Source of the DNA: Microbacterium maritypicum MF109
Lineage (GTDB): Bacteria; Actinomycetota; Actinomycetes; Actinomycetales; Microbacteriaceae
Length of the DNA: 64,000 bases
Direction of reading: 5' to 3'
Assembly: GCF_000455825.1 (NCBI RefSeq)
Contig: NZ_ATAO01000195.1
Coordinates: forward strand, 1 to 64,000
A program made the position numbers and the translations under genes. Of this stretch, positions 25,165 through 34,343 are shown piece after piece (position 1 is the first letter of the stretch; the number at the start of each line of letters is the position of its first letter). The notes under the pieces were generated by a model. It had not been told where the DNA came from, made no database searches, and was given only the letters and a program-made list of their open reading frames with translations.

Positions 25165-25872
25165 ATGGGCGAAGCAGTCCTGTGGGGTGTGGTCGCGGCG
25201 GCGCCGCTGTTCATCGGTGCGGTGCTCGCACTGCTGCGCACGTGGCCGCCGCGCTGGCTCGGCATCGTGCTGGGCTTCGGCGCCGGCGCGCTCATGGCGT
25301 CGATCGCCTTCGAGCTGTGGGAGGAGGGGCTCGATCTCGCCGGTCCTGTCCCCCTCGTGGTCGGTGTCGCGGCGGGAGCGATCAGCTACTACATCGCCGA
25401 CCGCATCCTCGACGCCAGGGCCGCGAAGACCAAGGAGCAGGCGGGCGGGGGGCAGCTCGCCGTCGGCGCTCTGCTCGACGGCATCCCGGAGCAGCTGGTG
25501 CTCGGCATCGGTCTCGCCTCCGGGGAACCGGTCAGCATCGCGCTCGTGGTCGCCATCCTGGTCTCGAACCTGCCCGAATCGATCGGCTCGGCTGCCGACC
25601 TGCTCGAAGGCGGCATGGCGAAATCGCGGGTGCTGCTGCTCTGGGCGGGTGTCGCGGTGCTCTGCGCGGCCGCGACTGTCGCGGGCTTCGGTCTCGCGAG
25701 CATCACCGGCGATGAGTTCCGTTCGGCGGCGAGTGGTTTCGCCGCCGGCGCCCTGCTCGTGATGCTGGTCGATTCGATGATCCCCGAGGCGCAGTCCAAA
25801 GCCAAGGAATCGACGGGACTCGCGACCGTGCTGGGCTTCGCGCTCGCCGCCGGCCTGGCCCTCGCATCCTGA
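25165..25872 (+). CDS. ZIP-family-like metal permease
   Basis: 235 residues from ATG 25165, with GGAGG 6 bp upstream. Seven to eight hydrophobic helices. The ZIP helix-4 and helix-5 metal sites are recognisable as ALLDGIPEQLVLGIGL and VSNLPESIGSA, but the His residues of the canonical HNxPEG and HExPEG motifs are absent. It therefore belongs to a divergent ZIP subgroup whose metal preference, or ability to carry metal at all, is uncertain. It follows the MFS remnant and is convergent with a PNPOx-type gene. Confidence 0.75.
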   Translation: MGEAVLWGVVAAAPLFIGAVLALLRTWPPRWLGIVLGFGAGALMASIAFELWEEGLDLAGPVPLVVGVAAGAISYYIADRILDARAAKTKEQAGGGQLAVGALLDGIPEQLVLGIGLASGEPVSIALVVAILVSNLPESIGSAADLLEGGMAKSRVLLLWAGVAVLCAAATVAGFGLASITGDEFRSAASGFAAGALLVMLVDSMIPEAQSKAKESTGLATVLGFALAAGLALAS

Positions 25873-25902
25873 GCGACGACGGAGATCACCCGGAGACGGC
25901 GC

Positions 25903-26310
25903 TCAGTCCGCGCCGCGGAACTGGTCCCGTCGCACGGTACGGCCGGTGATGCTCTCGATGCGGAACGACAGCGGAAGGCTCCGATCCTCCCCCGCCCACG
26001 GATGCACGCGCGCGGCATCACCGGCCGCTTCGTCGTCGGGGACCCGCGAGAGGGGACCATGCAGCAGCACGCTCCATGCCGTGTTGCCGAGGGGGTCGTG
26101 GTAGTCCACCTCGAACGCGACCGGGAGCGGCTCAGAGGTCAGGGCGGCCAACACGCCGTCCGGCGCGGTGCGAAGAAGCAGGTCGTGACCGGAGACCGCG
26201 AAGTTCACGGGAAGGATCTGCACCCGGTCCTCATGGACGAAGCCGATCCGGCCGATCGTGGTGGTGGACAGCAGTTCGTAGGACTGCTGCTCGTCGAGTG
26301 CTCGAATCAT
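25903..26310 (-). CDS. pyridoxamine 5'-phosphate oxidase-fold protein
   Basis: 135 residues from ATG 26310. The opening MIRALDEQQSYELLSTTTIG then RIGFVHEDRVQILPVNFAV is typical of small flavin-binding split-barrel proteins annotated as PNPOx family. These bind FMN, F420 or haem, and many are uncharacterised. The ~135-residue length suits the single-domain group. The cofactor cannot be assigned. It is divergent from the esterase gene with about 200 bp between, in which I see no further gene. Confidence 0.8.
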   Translation of the reverse strand: MIRALDEQQSYELLSTTTIGRIGFVHEDRVQILPVNFAVSGHDLLLRTAPDGVLAALTSEPLPVAFEVDYHDPLGNTAWSVLLHGPLSRVPDDEAAGDAARVHPWAGEDRSLPLSFRIESITGRTVRRDQFRGAD

Positions 26311-26514
26311 GCGCGCATCCCTTCCTTTTGGCGCCAGGCTATCCAGCGCGACACGCGCCATCAAGGGAGTCGTGCGACGCCGGAGCGGAACAGCCCGCCA
26401 TCCGGCGGATCGGAGGCGTCGGATCCGCCCGCGCTGGCGGGTTACTCTCGGGAGCGGCGTGCGGGAGGCTGGCGGAACACCGCCGCGATGGTGGCCGAGG
26501 ACAAAGGAGTTCCG

Positions 26515-27486
26515 ATGACTGACACGACCCTGGCGCGACCGCCGTTCGATCCCGAGCTCGAGGCTGCTCTCGCTCTCGTCGGCGACCAGCTGCCGTCGAC
26601 CCTGACGCCCGAGATGATCCCGCTGATGCGCCAGTCGCCGGTGAGCGGCGACCAGGAGATCTTCACCGTGCTCGACGACCGCGGCTTCACACGCCGTGAC
26701 GTCACGATCGCCGGATACGACGGAGGCGAGATCGTCCTGTCCGTGATCGAGAAGGAGGGCCGGACCGGCACCGGTCCGGGCTTCTTCCACACCCACGGTG
26801 GCGGCATGATCATCGGCAACCGCTGGCTCGGTGTGGTCGGCTTCCTCGACTGGGCGGAGCGCTACGACGGCGTGATCGTCACGGTCGAGTATCGGCTCGC
26901 CCCCGAGTTCCCCGACCCTTATCCGGTGGAGGATTGCTACGCGGGTCTGCTGTGGACCGCCGAGCATGCCGAGGAGCTCGGGATCGACCTGTCGCGCCTG
27001 CTGATCGGCGGCGGCAGCGCCGGGGGAGGCCTGGCTGCGGGCACCGCGCTGCTCGCCCGTGACCGGAAGGGCCCCGAGCTGATCGGCCAGCTGCTCATCT
27101 ACCCGATGCTCGACGACCGAGACGAGTCGGTGTCCACCCGGCAGATCGACGGGATCGGGGTCTGGGATCGCGGGTCGAACGTGACCGGATGGACGGCGTT
27201 GCTCGGCGACCGCAAGGGTACCGACGACGTCTCGATCTATGCCGCTCCCGCGCGGGCGACCGATCTGAGCGGACTGCCCCCGGCGTTCATCGATTGCGGC
27301 AGCGCAGAGGTGTTCCGCGACGAGGATGTCGCCTATGCCACGAAGCTCTGGGAAGCCGGGGTCCAGGCCGAGCTGCACGTGTGGGCCGGCGGCTTCCACG
27401 GCTTCGACATGTTCGCCCCGCACGCCGCCGTCGCTCAGGCCATGCTCGCCGCGCGGGACAACTGGGTGAACCGCCTGCTCTCCTGA
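26515..27486 (+). CDS. alpha/beta hydrolase, HSL-type esterase
   Basis: 323 residues from ATG 26515 with AAAGGAG 5 bp upstream. The hormone-sensitive-lipase group is marked by the HGGG oxyanion motif (FFHTHGGGMIIG) and the nucleophile motif GGGSAGGG, here with Gly in place of the common Asp of GDSAG. YRLAPEFPDPYPVEDCYAGL is the conserved HSL segment. The catalytic His is in GGFHGFDMF and the acid is probably in VFRDEDV. No signal peptide, so cytoplasmic carboxylesterase activity on short acyl esters is likely. Confidence 0.88.
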   Translation: MTDTTLARPPFDPELEAALALVGDQLPSTLTPEMIPLMRQSPVSGDQEIFTVLDDRGFTRRDVTIAGYDGGEIVLSVIEKEGRTGTGPGFFHTHGGGMIIGNRWLGVVGFLDWAERYDGVIVTVEYRLAPEFPDPYPVEDCYAGLLWTAEHAEELGIDLSRLLIGGGSAGGGLAAGTALLARDRKGPELIGQLLIYPMLDDRDESVSTRQIDGIGVWDRGSNVTGWTALLGDRKGTDDVSIYAAPARATDLSGLPPAFIDCGSAEVFRDEDVAYATKLWEAGVQAELHVWAGGFHGFDMFAPHAAVAQAMLAARDNWVNRLLS

Positions 27487-27490
27487 GTCC

Positions 27491-27537
27491 GGATTCCACC
27501 CTCCGGGGCCGCGCGCCGACCCCGTAGGGTGGAATCC
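27491..27537. promoter_or_regulatory. 12-bp perfect inverted repeat with 23-bp spacer
   Basis: GGATTCCACCCT (27491-27502) and AGGGTGGAATCC (27526-27537) are exact inverted copies between the esterase stop and the HTH-protein start. No U-tract follows. The arms are about three helical turns apart centre to centre, suggesting two operator half-sites or a leader hairpin controlling the downstream regulator rather than an intrinsic terminator. Confidence 0.55.
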
Positions 27538-27555
27538 CCGCGCGATGGAGCCGAC

Positions 27556-28551
27556 ATGCAAGATCTGCTGGGGCGTCTCACCGCCCTCGACCCGGATGCC
27601 AGCGAGACGCTCAAAGTCGTCAGCTACTTCGATGCCCTCGTCGCCCGCTCCGTGGGTGTGGAGAGCATGCTGCGGGGTGCGGCGGTGCTGAGCGGTGCGA
27701 CCGTCGGCCAGCGCGACGGCCGGCACATCGTGCGCGTGCGGGCAGATGGGGTGCGCATCGATCCCGTCGAGCCGTCCCCCTCCTGGCCCGTCCGGGAGAG
27801 TGGGCCGGGTGCCGTCGCCTGGATCGAGCGGGAGGGCGATGCGCATTCGAACGACGCGATGATCCTGGAGCGGCTCAGCCTCGGCCTCGGCATCATCCGG
27901 GCGCGACGCGCGGTCGGCCCCGAGAGCGCGGTCGAACTCGCCATCAGTTCCTACGCCGGTGCCGAGGAGCGGGCGGCTGCGCTGCCGCGGCTCCGGCTCT
28001 CCGCGAGCATGCTGCGACTGGTCGCGTCACCCCCGGAGCCCGCACCGTTGCCGACGCACCCCTCGGCTGTGGTCGCCACCCGGCACGGACTCACGCGCGC
28101 GACGATCATCGACGCGCAGACGGACGTGCGGGAAGTCTGGCCCGAGACCGCTGCTCTGCGGTTGGGCGTCGGTCTCGCCGGACCGGGAGACCAGCTTCCC
28201 CAGTCGTGGGCATCGGCTCTCGTCGCCGTGCGTCTGACGAGTCCGGGCGAGCCGGTGGTCGATGCGGCCGACCTCGGAGCGCTGCTCCTCGTCGCCGACG
28301 CCGCCGAGTCGAGCCCGTTGCACCCGGATGCCGCCGCGCTCGCGGCCCTCGACGCCCGTAGTCGGGAGCTTCTCGACGCGGTCGCCGAAGAGCAGAGCGT
28401 GCGCGCCGCCGCCACGCGTCTCGGCCGCCATCATTCCAGCGTGCAGGAGCGTCTGACGGTGCTGGTGGAGACTCTGGGCTACGACCCGCGCACCTCCCGC
28501 GGCCACGCCCGCTACGTGCTGGCCCGGATGCTGCTGACGCTCGGCCCCTGA
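27556..28551 (+). CDS. PucR-like helix-turn-helix regulator
   Basis: 331 residues from ATG 27556. The N-terminal half (KVVSYFDALVARSVGVESML) resembles a GAF-like or unknown sensor region. The C-terminal ~70 residues form a PucR-type DNA-binding helix-turn-helix: LLDAVAEEQSVRAAATRLGR followed by HHSSVQERLTVLVETLGYDP. Such proteins are usually activators of nearby catabolic genes. The inverted repeat 18 bp upstream is a candidate autoregulatory site. The esterase immediately upstream on the same strand may share its regulon. Confidence 0.75.
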   Translation: MQDLLGRLTALDPDASETLKVVSYFDALVARSVGVESMLRGAAVLSGATVGQRDGRHIVRVRADGVRIDPVEPSPSWPVRESGPGAVAWIEREGDAHSNDAMILERLSLGLGIIRARRAVGPESAVELAISSYAGAEERAAALPRLRLSASMLRLVASPPEPAPLPTHPSAVVATRHGLTRATIIDAQTDVREVWPETAALRLGVGLAGPGDQLPQSWASALVAVRLTSPGEPVVDAADLGALLLVADAAESSPLHPDAAALAALDARSRELLDAVAEEQSVRAAATRLGRHHSSVQERLTVLVETLGYDPRTSRGHARYVLARMLLTLGP

Positions 28552-28592
28552 CGCGCGTCGGCCCACGGCCCCGGCAGGGCTCCGGCACCGTC

Positions 28593-29696
28593 TCACTCGA
28601 AGCCGGGGTACTCCTGCAGCTTCGTCTGGAACTCCTCGCGATCGGCCTCGCTCAGCACTCCGCTGGCGATCACGGTCAGCTGCAGGCCTTCGAGGGGTTC
28701 GCCGGTGCGGGCGTTCTGTGCCTCGCGGGCGGCCAGGAATCCGCCGTCCCGATCGTTCGAGAGGTCGTTGATGGTGGCGTAGAAGCGCAGCGGATCGGGG
28801 AAGTTCTCGGTGTAGTACTCCCACGTCGTCTGCGTGCGCGGGTCGTCGCTGCCGTAGAGCTTCGCGATCATCGCGGGGTCGATTCCCGAAACCGAGGGAT
28901 CGTTGAAGGAGTAGAGGTCCCACAATCCGTGCTCGACGACGACCTCGTTGATGACACGCATCACGTCGAGCTTGCGCTCGTCATCCTGGATCGGTTCGTT
29001 CGTCGCCCACGCCGCGGAGGTGAATTCGACGAGCATCGACTCGCCGCCGTAGCCGTTGCGCTCCGGACGCAGGTCGTCATCGCCCACCTGCACCCAGGTG
29101 TAGCCGAACTCGTCGGTGAGTCGCGTGCGGATGTCGGCGAACATGGTCTCGGCCTGCGCACGCACCTCCTCGAGCGACTGCTGCGAGAGGGTCTGCTGGG
29201 GGTCGGTGCCCTTGATCGCCGGATAGGCCTCCGCGTGCTTCTGCGCGGCTGTCTTCGTCCCCTCGTAGGTGCCGGAGGCTGAGGTCTGCAGGGCACTCAT
29301 GCCGCCCACGGTGGCGACGTTGAAAAGGATCGTCACGACGAGCGCGATCGCCCCCAGCTTCCGTCCGCGTGCCGAAAACAGGGCGGCCGCGATGACCGCG
29401 ACCACGACGAGCTGCAGGGCGAGCATCGTGACGCCGTAGAGCAGGTCGGTGCCGCCGGCGATCAGCGTCCCGAGCAGGATCAGCGCGAAGAGGATGGAGG
29501 TGGTGAGGGCGATCCATCCGAGGGCGTTCGCCGGCTTCCTCGGCTCTTCCGCCGGGGCGATCGTCGCGACGTTCGGGCGCGGTGCGGATCCGAACGCATC
29601 GCGCCGCGCTCCTCGGTAGCCGCCGGGTGGGGGCACGGGTGGAGCGCCCTCGGTGCCCGTGATGTAGCGCGCGCGCTGCCTCTCGTGATCGCTCAC
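28593..29696 (-). CDS. proline-rich-N-terminus membrane protein, unknown function
   Basis: 367 residues from GTG 29696, whose codon overlaps the TGA stop of the upstream gene (GTGA). A Pro/Gly-rich cytoplasmic N-terminus (GAPPVPPPGGYRGARRDAFG) precedes three helices (ALGWIALTTSILFALILLG; MLALQLVVVAVIAAALF; LGAIALVVTILFNVATVGG). A C-terminal extracellular domain of about 240 residues follows. Its end (QLTVIASGVLSEADREEFQT) carries no motif I know. Coupled to the gene before it; both may once have belonged to the MoxR-VWA operon further upstream. Confidence 0.65.
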   Translation of the reverse strand: MSDHERQRARYITGTEGAPPVPPPGGYRGARRDAFGSAPRPNVATIAPAEEPRKPANALGWIALTTSILFALILLGTLIAGGTDLLYGVTMLALQLVVVAVIAAALFSARGRKLGAIALVVTILFNVATVGGMSALQTSASGTYEGTKTAAQKHAEAYPAIKGTDPQQTLSQQSLEEVRAQAETMFADIRTRLTDEFGYTWVQVGDDDLRPERNGYGGESMLVEFTSAAWATNEPIQDDERKLDVMRVINEVVVEHGLWDLYSFNDPSVSGIDPAMIAKLYGSDDPRTQTTWEYYTENFPDPLRFYATINDLSNDRDGGFLAAREAQNARTGEPLEGLQLTVIASGVLSEADREEFQTKLQEYPGFE

Positions 29697-30490
29697 CACG
29701 GCTTGTCCGTCTCCGAACCGCCCTGGTCGTCGCCCTGTTGCTGATCGCGTTCCTGCGTCCCCTGCTCGAGCTTGTCCTGCAGGCCCTTCAGCTTGTCCTC
29801 CGACGGCTGCTCCTTCTCCCCCGGTTGCGGCTGGGGTGACGGCTGCTGCTCCTCCTGCTGCTTCTGCTTGAGACGATCGGCGGTGCCGTCGAGAGAATCG
29901 GCCATGTCGCGCTGCGGGTCGGACGACTGCTGCCGGGCCTCTTCGCTGCGGCACTCCTCTGGCGTCTCGACCGTGATCGTGAGCGCCTCGCCGTAGAGCG
30001 CAGCAGCGCCCGCGCCGTCGCCGTCCGCGCGTGCGGCGTCACCCATGCGCTCGACCACCAGGGCGAGATTGATCCGTACCCCGCACACCTCCAGTCCGGT
30101 GGCGAGGTCGAGTGCCCTTTCGAGCTCGGCCCGCGCCTCCGGCAGCTGCTCCGCCGCACCGAGCGCGGTGCCGATGTTGAACGGCGCCTTGTACGGCTCG
30201 AACCAGTTCAGGAGGTCTTGTCCGCGTGCGGATGCCTCCGACCCGGCGAAGTCGTCCACCAGGTAGGCGGTGATGGCCTGATGTGCGAAGGCGTACATGC
30301 TCAGCAGCTTGCCCACGAACAGGAGCGCGGCGAGGGTGAGCGGAATCGTCCCGATCGCGACCCAGCGGCGGACGCTGCGGCGGCGGCGGTTGGACCGGAG
30401 GAGGGCGGCGGCGCTGTCGGCCGTGCTGGCGGTGGTGGTCGAGGACCCGAGCTCGGTCGCCGCGGGTGCCGACGGATGTGTCACGTCCAA
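29693..30490 (-). CDS. TPR-like membrane protein with Gln/Glu-rich tail
   Basis: 265 residues from ATG 30490. One helix near residues 47-67 (IPLTLAALLFVGKLLSMYAF) is followed by a helical region with degenerate tetratricopeptide character (FNIGTALGAAEQLPEARAEL, INLALVVERMGDAARADGDG), and a long tail rich in Gln, Glu, Asp and Pro. TPR proteins are standard partners of MoxR/BatA/BatB operons (BatC). The gene lies downstream on the same strand of such an operon, separated from it only by the secreted PKD gene. Confidence 0.65.
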   Translation of the reverse strand: MDVTHPSAPAATELGSSTTTASTADSAAALLRSNRRRRSVRRWVAIGTIPLTLAALLFVGKLLSMYAFAHQAITAYLVDDFAGSEASARGQDLLNWFEPYKAPFNIGTALGAAEQLPEARAELERALDLATGLEVCGVRINLALVVERMGDAARADGDGAGAAALYGEALTITVETPEECRSEEARQQSSDPQRDMADSLDGTADRLKQKQQEEQQPSPQPQPGEKEQPSEDKLKGLQDKLEQGTQERDQQQGDDQGGSETDKPW

Positions 30491-30566
30491 CCCCCTTACC
30501 GATCGACCACTGCTCAGCGCGGGGAATTCTGGTCCCCGAAGCGGCAGGACGAAGCGCTGAACATCC

Positions 30567-30587
30567 TATCCGGGGATCCTCCGGATA
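30567..30587. repeat. short inverted repeat next to terminator hairpin
   Basis: TATCCGG and CCGGATA flank GGATCCT, giving 7-bp arms. It lies directly beside the strong hairpin at 30589-30625 in the gap between the TPR gene and the PKD gene. Role unclear; it may add to termination or mark an insertion edge. Confidence 0.4.
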
Positions 30588-30588
30588 C

Positions 30589-30625
30589 GATTCAGCCGAC
30601 CTCGAGTGCCGAGGTCGGCTGAATC
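30589..30625 (-). terminator. strong hairpin after the PKD gene
   Basis: Two exact 16-bp arms, GATTCAGCCGACCTCG and its complement, surround the loop AGTGC. It starts 31 bp after the PKD-protein stop on the minus strand. There is no U-run, which is common for terminators in high-G+C Actinobacteria. It would insulate the PKD gene from the TPR gene downstream. Confidence 0.75.
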
Positions 30626-30655
30626 ATGGTGAGGGACGATGCCCGTTCCCGTGCG

Positions 30656-33600
30656 CTACTCGGCTGCGGTGACGCGGAACGTGTCGAAGGCCACGCCGAG
30701 TGCCGCGGTCGAGCTGCCGGAGCGGTTGCCGCTCAGGCCCACCCCGCCCGCGGGCTGCAGGGGCGTCGCATCCGACGCCTTGAGCTGCCAATCGGCCGGT
30801 TCCGTCGCCCCGGTCGCCCAGATCTTCGCGTTGATGGACGCCTGCGCGGTGCCCGTCACCGTGACCTTGAGGGTGTACGAGGTGTTCGCCGCGAAGGCGA
30901 GACCCGAGACGGCTCGGGTGGCCAGGACGGTTCCGTCACGGTGGGCGACGAGCCAGATGGTTCCGTCGGGACGGAGCCATGCGCGGACGAGATAGCGTCC
31001 GGCGGCGGAGTCGCGTGCGATGACTCCGATGTACGCACCACCGGTGGTGGCCCCCTGATCGACGCGGAAGGTCGTCTCCAGAGTCGGGCTCGGGACCGAC
31101 GTCGCGTTCAGCGTGGCGTGTCGGGTGTCGCCCGCGGCCAGGTTCAACCGTCCGAAGCCGCCGGCGACCGTGGCCGCCGCCTGCGAACCGCCCGCGATCG
31201 TCCAGGCGCCGCCCGCGACCGCGTTCCCCCAGCCTCGGCTGGATGCCTGCTCGAAGTCGTCACCCGCGAGCGGCGCGGGTTCCGCCACGACGGATTTGCG
31301 GGTCGTGGTCGCCGAGCCGCCCACGTCGTCGGTCACGGTGAGGGTGACCGTACGTGTCCCCGCCGTCGAGTAGGCGTGGCTGGCGACCGCACCCGCACTG
31401 GTCGTGCCATCGCCCCAGTTCCAGCTGTAGCTGCTGATGGTGCCGTCGGTGTCGGTCGATGCCGCTGCGTCAGCCGAGGAGGTGAGACCCGATGAGGAGA
31501 GGGTGAAAGACGCGGTGGGCAGCGCATTGGCTCCCTGCACGACCACCGGCTTCTTGACGGACCCCACGAGCCCTTGGCTGTCGGTGATCGTGAGCTTGAC
31601 CTGGTACGTGCCGGGCGCCGCATACGTGTGCGAGGGCGTCTTGCCCGTACCCGTCGTCCCGTCGCCGAAGTCCCAGCGGTACGCCGCGACAGTAGCGGAT
31701 CCCGGCGGGACCGACGTGCTCGCGTCGAATGCCACAGCGAGCCCGACCGGGGTCGCCGTGTACGCCGCGACGGGCGCCGTTGAGCCCTTGGCGACCCAGA
31801 AGTGCGTCTTCACCTGCCCGGCGCTCAGCCCGTACGGGTAGATGGCGAACTGGTTGACGTTGCCGGTGAGGGACACCGACGTCGGGATGTTCGGCCAGTT
31901 GACCAGCTTGCCGCTGCCGATCTTCCAGAAGCCCTCGTAGGCCTGACCCTTGGTCACACCGGTGATCTGATCGTTGAGTTGGCCGTCGACGAAGAGCTTC
32001 ATCCCCTCGGGGCTGACGGACGCCACGACCTGGTGCCACTGGTTGTCGTTGTACGCAGCCTTGGTCGTGATGACTCTCGTGCCGTCGCTGTACACCCCGA
32101 AGTTCAGGCGTCCGTCGTTCGACATATAGACGTTGCGGTCGTAGTTCTTCGAGAAGCCCGCTGCTGAGCTCTCGAAATCGAACAGCACTCCGCCGCTTGT
32201 CGTCGACGTCTGGAACCACATCTCGGCGGAGTACGCGGAAGGTGCGGGCATCTTCGTGGTGGTGTCGACGCGTCCGGTCTCGGTGCCGTCGAGGGCCGTC
32301 GCGCCCGTGCCCTTCGACGTTCCCGACGACAAGAGCTTCGCCCCTGCGCGGAAGATCGGGCTGTTCGCGCCGGCAACGTCCTGGCCGATGGTTCCCAGCG
32401 GGTAGTAGAGCTGGGGTTCATCGGCGAGCACCGCGTTGGAATACGGTGGCGTCGGGTCGGCCACCGTCACGGTCGCCGTCTTGCTCGAGACGGTGTTGCC
32501 GTTGCCGTCTGCGGCCGTGAAGGTGTACTGCTGCTGCGAGCCGGCCGGAGCCGTCGTGTCCTCGAAGCTGACAGCGGGCAGGTTCCACCAGGTGGAGTCC
32601 ACCTTCGTGGTGAGCAGAGGAGTGGTCGAACCGGCGCGGCGCAGCTCATAGGTGAGCGTGAGGTCGTCACGGTCCCAGTTGGCCGGGATCGACACCTTCA
32701 CCCGACCGGGCGTGAGAGACGTCGCGGTCGGCTGCCACTTGTCTCCGGAGAGGCGGGGGCCGTCTTTGGGGCCGGCGGGAGGAGCGGTCGAGAATCGCAC
32801 GAGTCCCTCGAACTGGCCGTTGTTGACGGAGCGGAACTCGCCTCCGATGGAGATCATGTTGCCCGTGCCGGTGATCGACAACCCGGCCTGACCGAGTCCG
32901 GTGGTGACACCGACCGCCCAGTCGGGAGACCACGCATACGGCGAAGGCGCGGGAGTTCCGCCCCAGTCCTTTCGGCCCGGTGCCGCCGGCTGAGGTGCGA
33001 GGGTCCCCCGGGCATCGGCCGTGTATGCCTCGGAATAACGGTGCACGCGCGGGGCCTGTTCCGGGTGGAGACCCAACGTCTCGCAGGTATGGGTGTGGCT
33101 CGTGGTGTAGACGACCTTGCCGGTCGAGTAGACGCCGTAGTGGTCGCCGATGCAGTCCGCGATCCAGCGGACCTTGCCGGTGCCGGCCTCGGCCGCGAAG
33201 GTGCCTTCGAGGTTGCCGGTGGCAGCGTCGGCATAGCCCCACCCGGTGCCGTAGACGCCGGTGGCATCGGTGGTGAGGCTGAAGGTTCCGGCTTTACCGG
33301 CGTAGATGCCGCTACCGGCGCCGTTCCTCACCGTCTTGGCCAGCTCCCACGCGGTGTTCAGCGTGCCGGTGGTCTTGTCGACGGCTCCGCTGCCACGCAT
33401 CTCGGTGTTGCCGTTGATCTGCGAGAACCGTCCGCCGATGATGGTGTCCTTGCCGGCGGGGTCCATCACCATCGCATCCACCTGCAGGTCGGTCTGCGGG
33501 GCCCAGGGCAGGAGCGCGCCGTTCGCGGTGTTGAACGCGGCGAGGTTCTTCCGTGCGGTGCCGTTGGCCTGGCCGAACAGGCCGCCAGCGTAGACCGCGG

Positions 33601-34159
33601 TTCCGGATGTCGTGAGAGCGTAGACGCCCGATCCGCCGATCGACGGGACGAACCCGGCGACCAGCTCGCCGGTCTTCGCGTCGATCGCGGCGATGTTCCA
33701 ACGGTCCTTCCCGTTGACACTGTTGAACGAACCGCCGATGTAGATGCGGCTGCCGTCGGGAGATGCGGCGACGGCCTTGATGACGCCGTTGACCTTCGGT
33801 GCGAACGGCAGCAGTGCCCCGGTGTTGATGTCGTAGGCGAGAACGTTCGACCGCGCGGTGAGGGCAGTGCCCGGAGCGGCTTTGGGCTCGCGGGCGTTGT
33901 CGAACTTGCCCACGGCGTAGACGGTGGAGCCGATGGTGGTCTGTGCCCAGACGTAGCCGTTGTCGATCTGCACCGTTGGAATCGGGTCGGATGTGACGAC
34001 GTCACCGTCGCGTTGCAGCAGTGGTGGCAACGTCGGCGCGGCGTCGGTCGCCACGGCGGCTCCACCCCCGAACGACACCAGCCCCGCCACGACCAAGATG
34101 CCGACGACGACACCAGCGGCCGCGGAGCGGGCGCGTTCAAGAACGTGATTGTTCCCCAT
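30656..34159 (-). CDS. secreted beta-propeller / LamG / PKD domain protein
   Basis: 1,167 residues from ATG 34159, chosen because it starts a signal peptide (ARSAAAGVVVGILVVAGLVS). Residues about 60-400 form beta-propeller-like repeats such as SRIYIGGSFNSVNGKDRWNI and DTIIGGRFSQINGN. A fibronectin-III-like segment follows (about 440-560), then a LamG/concanavalin-type jelly roll (about 575-770; NQWHQVVASVSPEGMKLFVD). Two PKD domains (AYRWDFGDGTTGTGKTPSHT; YSWNWGDGTTSAG) occupy about 785-950. The C-terminus is another jelly roll of about 195 residues. No LPxTG or membrane anchor is visible, so it is secreted, probably binding carbohydrate or surface polymers. A 184-bp relatively A+T-rich gap upstream holds its promoter. 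Confidence 0.85.
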   Translation of the reverse strand: MGNNHVLERARSAAAGVVVGILVVAGLVSFGGGAAVATDAAPTLPPLLQRDGDVVTSDPIPTVQIDNGYVWAQTTIGSTVYAVGKFDNAREPKAAPGTALTARSNVLAYDINTGALLPFAPKVNGVIKAVAASPDGSRIYIGGSFNSVNGKDRWNIAAIDAKTGELVAGFVPSIGGSGVYALTTSGTAVYAGGLFGQANGTARKNLAAFNTANGALLPWAPQTDLQVDAMVMDPAGKDTIIGGRFSQINGNTEMRGSGAVDKTTGTLNTAWELAKTVRNGAGSGIYAGKAGTFSLTTDATGVYGTGWGYADAATGNLEGTFAAEAGTGKVRWIADCIGDHYGVYSTGKVVYTTSHTHTCETLGLHPEQAPRVHRYSEAYTADARGTLAPQPAAPGRKDWGGTPAPSPYAWSPDWAVGVTTGLGQAGLSITGTGNMISIGGEFRSVNNGQFEGLVRFSTAPPAGPKDGPRLSGDKWQPTATSLTPGRVKVSIPANWDRDDLTLTYELRRAGSTTPLLTTKVDSTWWNLPAVSFEDTTAPAGSQQQYTFTAADGNGNTVSSKTATVTVADPTPPYSNAVLADEPQLYYPLGTIGQDVAGANSPIFRAGAKLLSSGTSKGTGATALDGTETGRVDTTTKMPAPSAYSAEMWFQTSTTSGGVLFDFESSAAGFSKNYDRNVYMSNDGRLNFGVYSDGTRVITTKAAYNDNQWHQVVASVSPEGMKLFVDGQLNDQITGVTKGQAYEGFWKIGSGKLVNWPNIPTSVSLTGNVNQFAIYPYGLSAGQVKTHFWVAKGSTAPVAAYTATPVGLAVAFDASTSVPPGSATVAAYRWDFGDGTTGTGKTPSHTYAAPGTYQVKLTITDSQGLVGSVKKPVVVQGANALPTASFTLSSSGLTSSADAAASTDTDGTISSYSWNWGDGTTSAGAVASHAYSTAGTRTVTLTVTDDVGGSATTTRKSVVAEPAPLAGDDFEQASSRGWGNAVAGGAWTIAGGSQAAATVAGGFGRLNLAAGDTRHATLNATSVPSPTLETTFRVDQGATTGGAYIGVIARDSAAGRYLVRAWLRPDGTIWLVAHRDGTVLATRAVSGLAFAANTSYTLKVTVTGTAQASINAKIWATGATEPADWQLKASDATPLQPAGGVGLSGNRSGSSTAALGVAFDTFRVTAAE

Positions 34160-34343
34160 GATTTTGTTTTCCCCAGTGATCTGATGCCGACGCGAGCGCC
34201 GACACGACATCGCAGTCACGCGCCGCGGAGGCTTCCCCAAGCCATGTGTTCCGCGATCGTCATGCATCTGCGAACCCCTGCCGGGACCAAGACAGTCCTC
34301 GACCGGTAAAACATTAGCAGCTGATATCGACGAAGCCTGAGTG

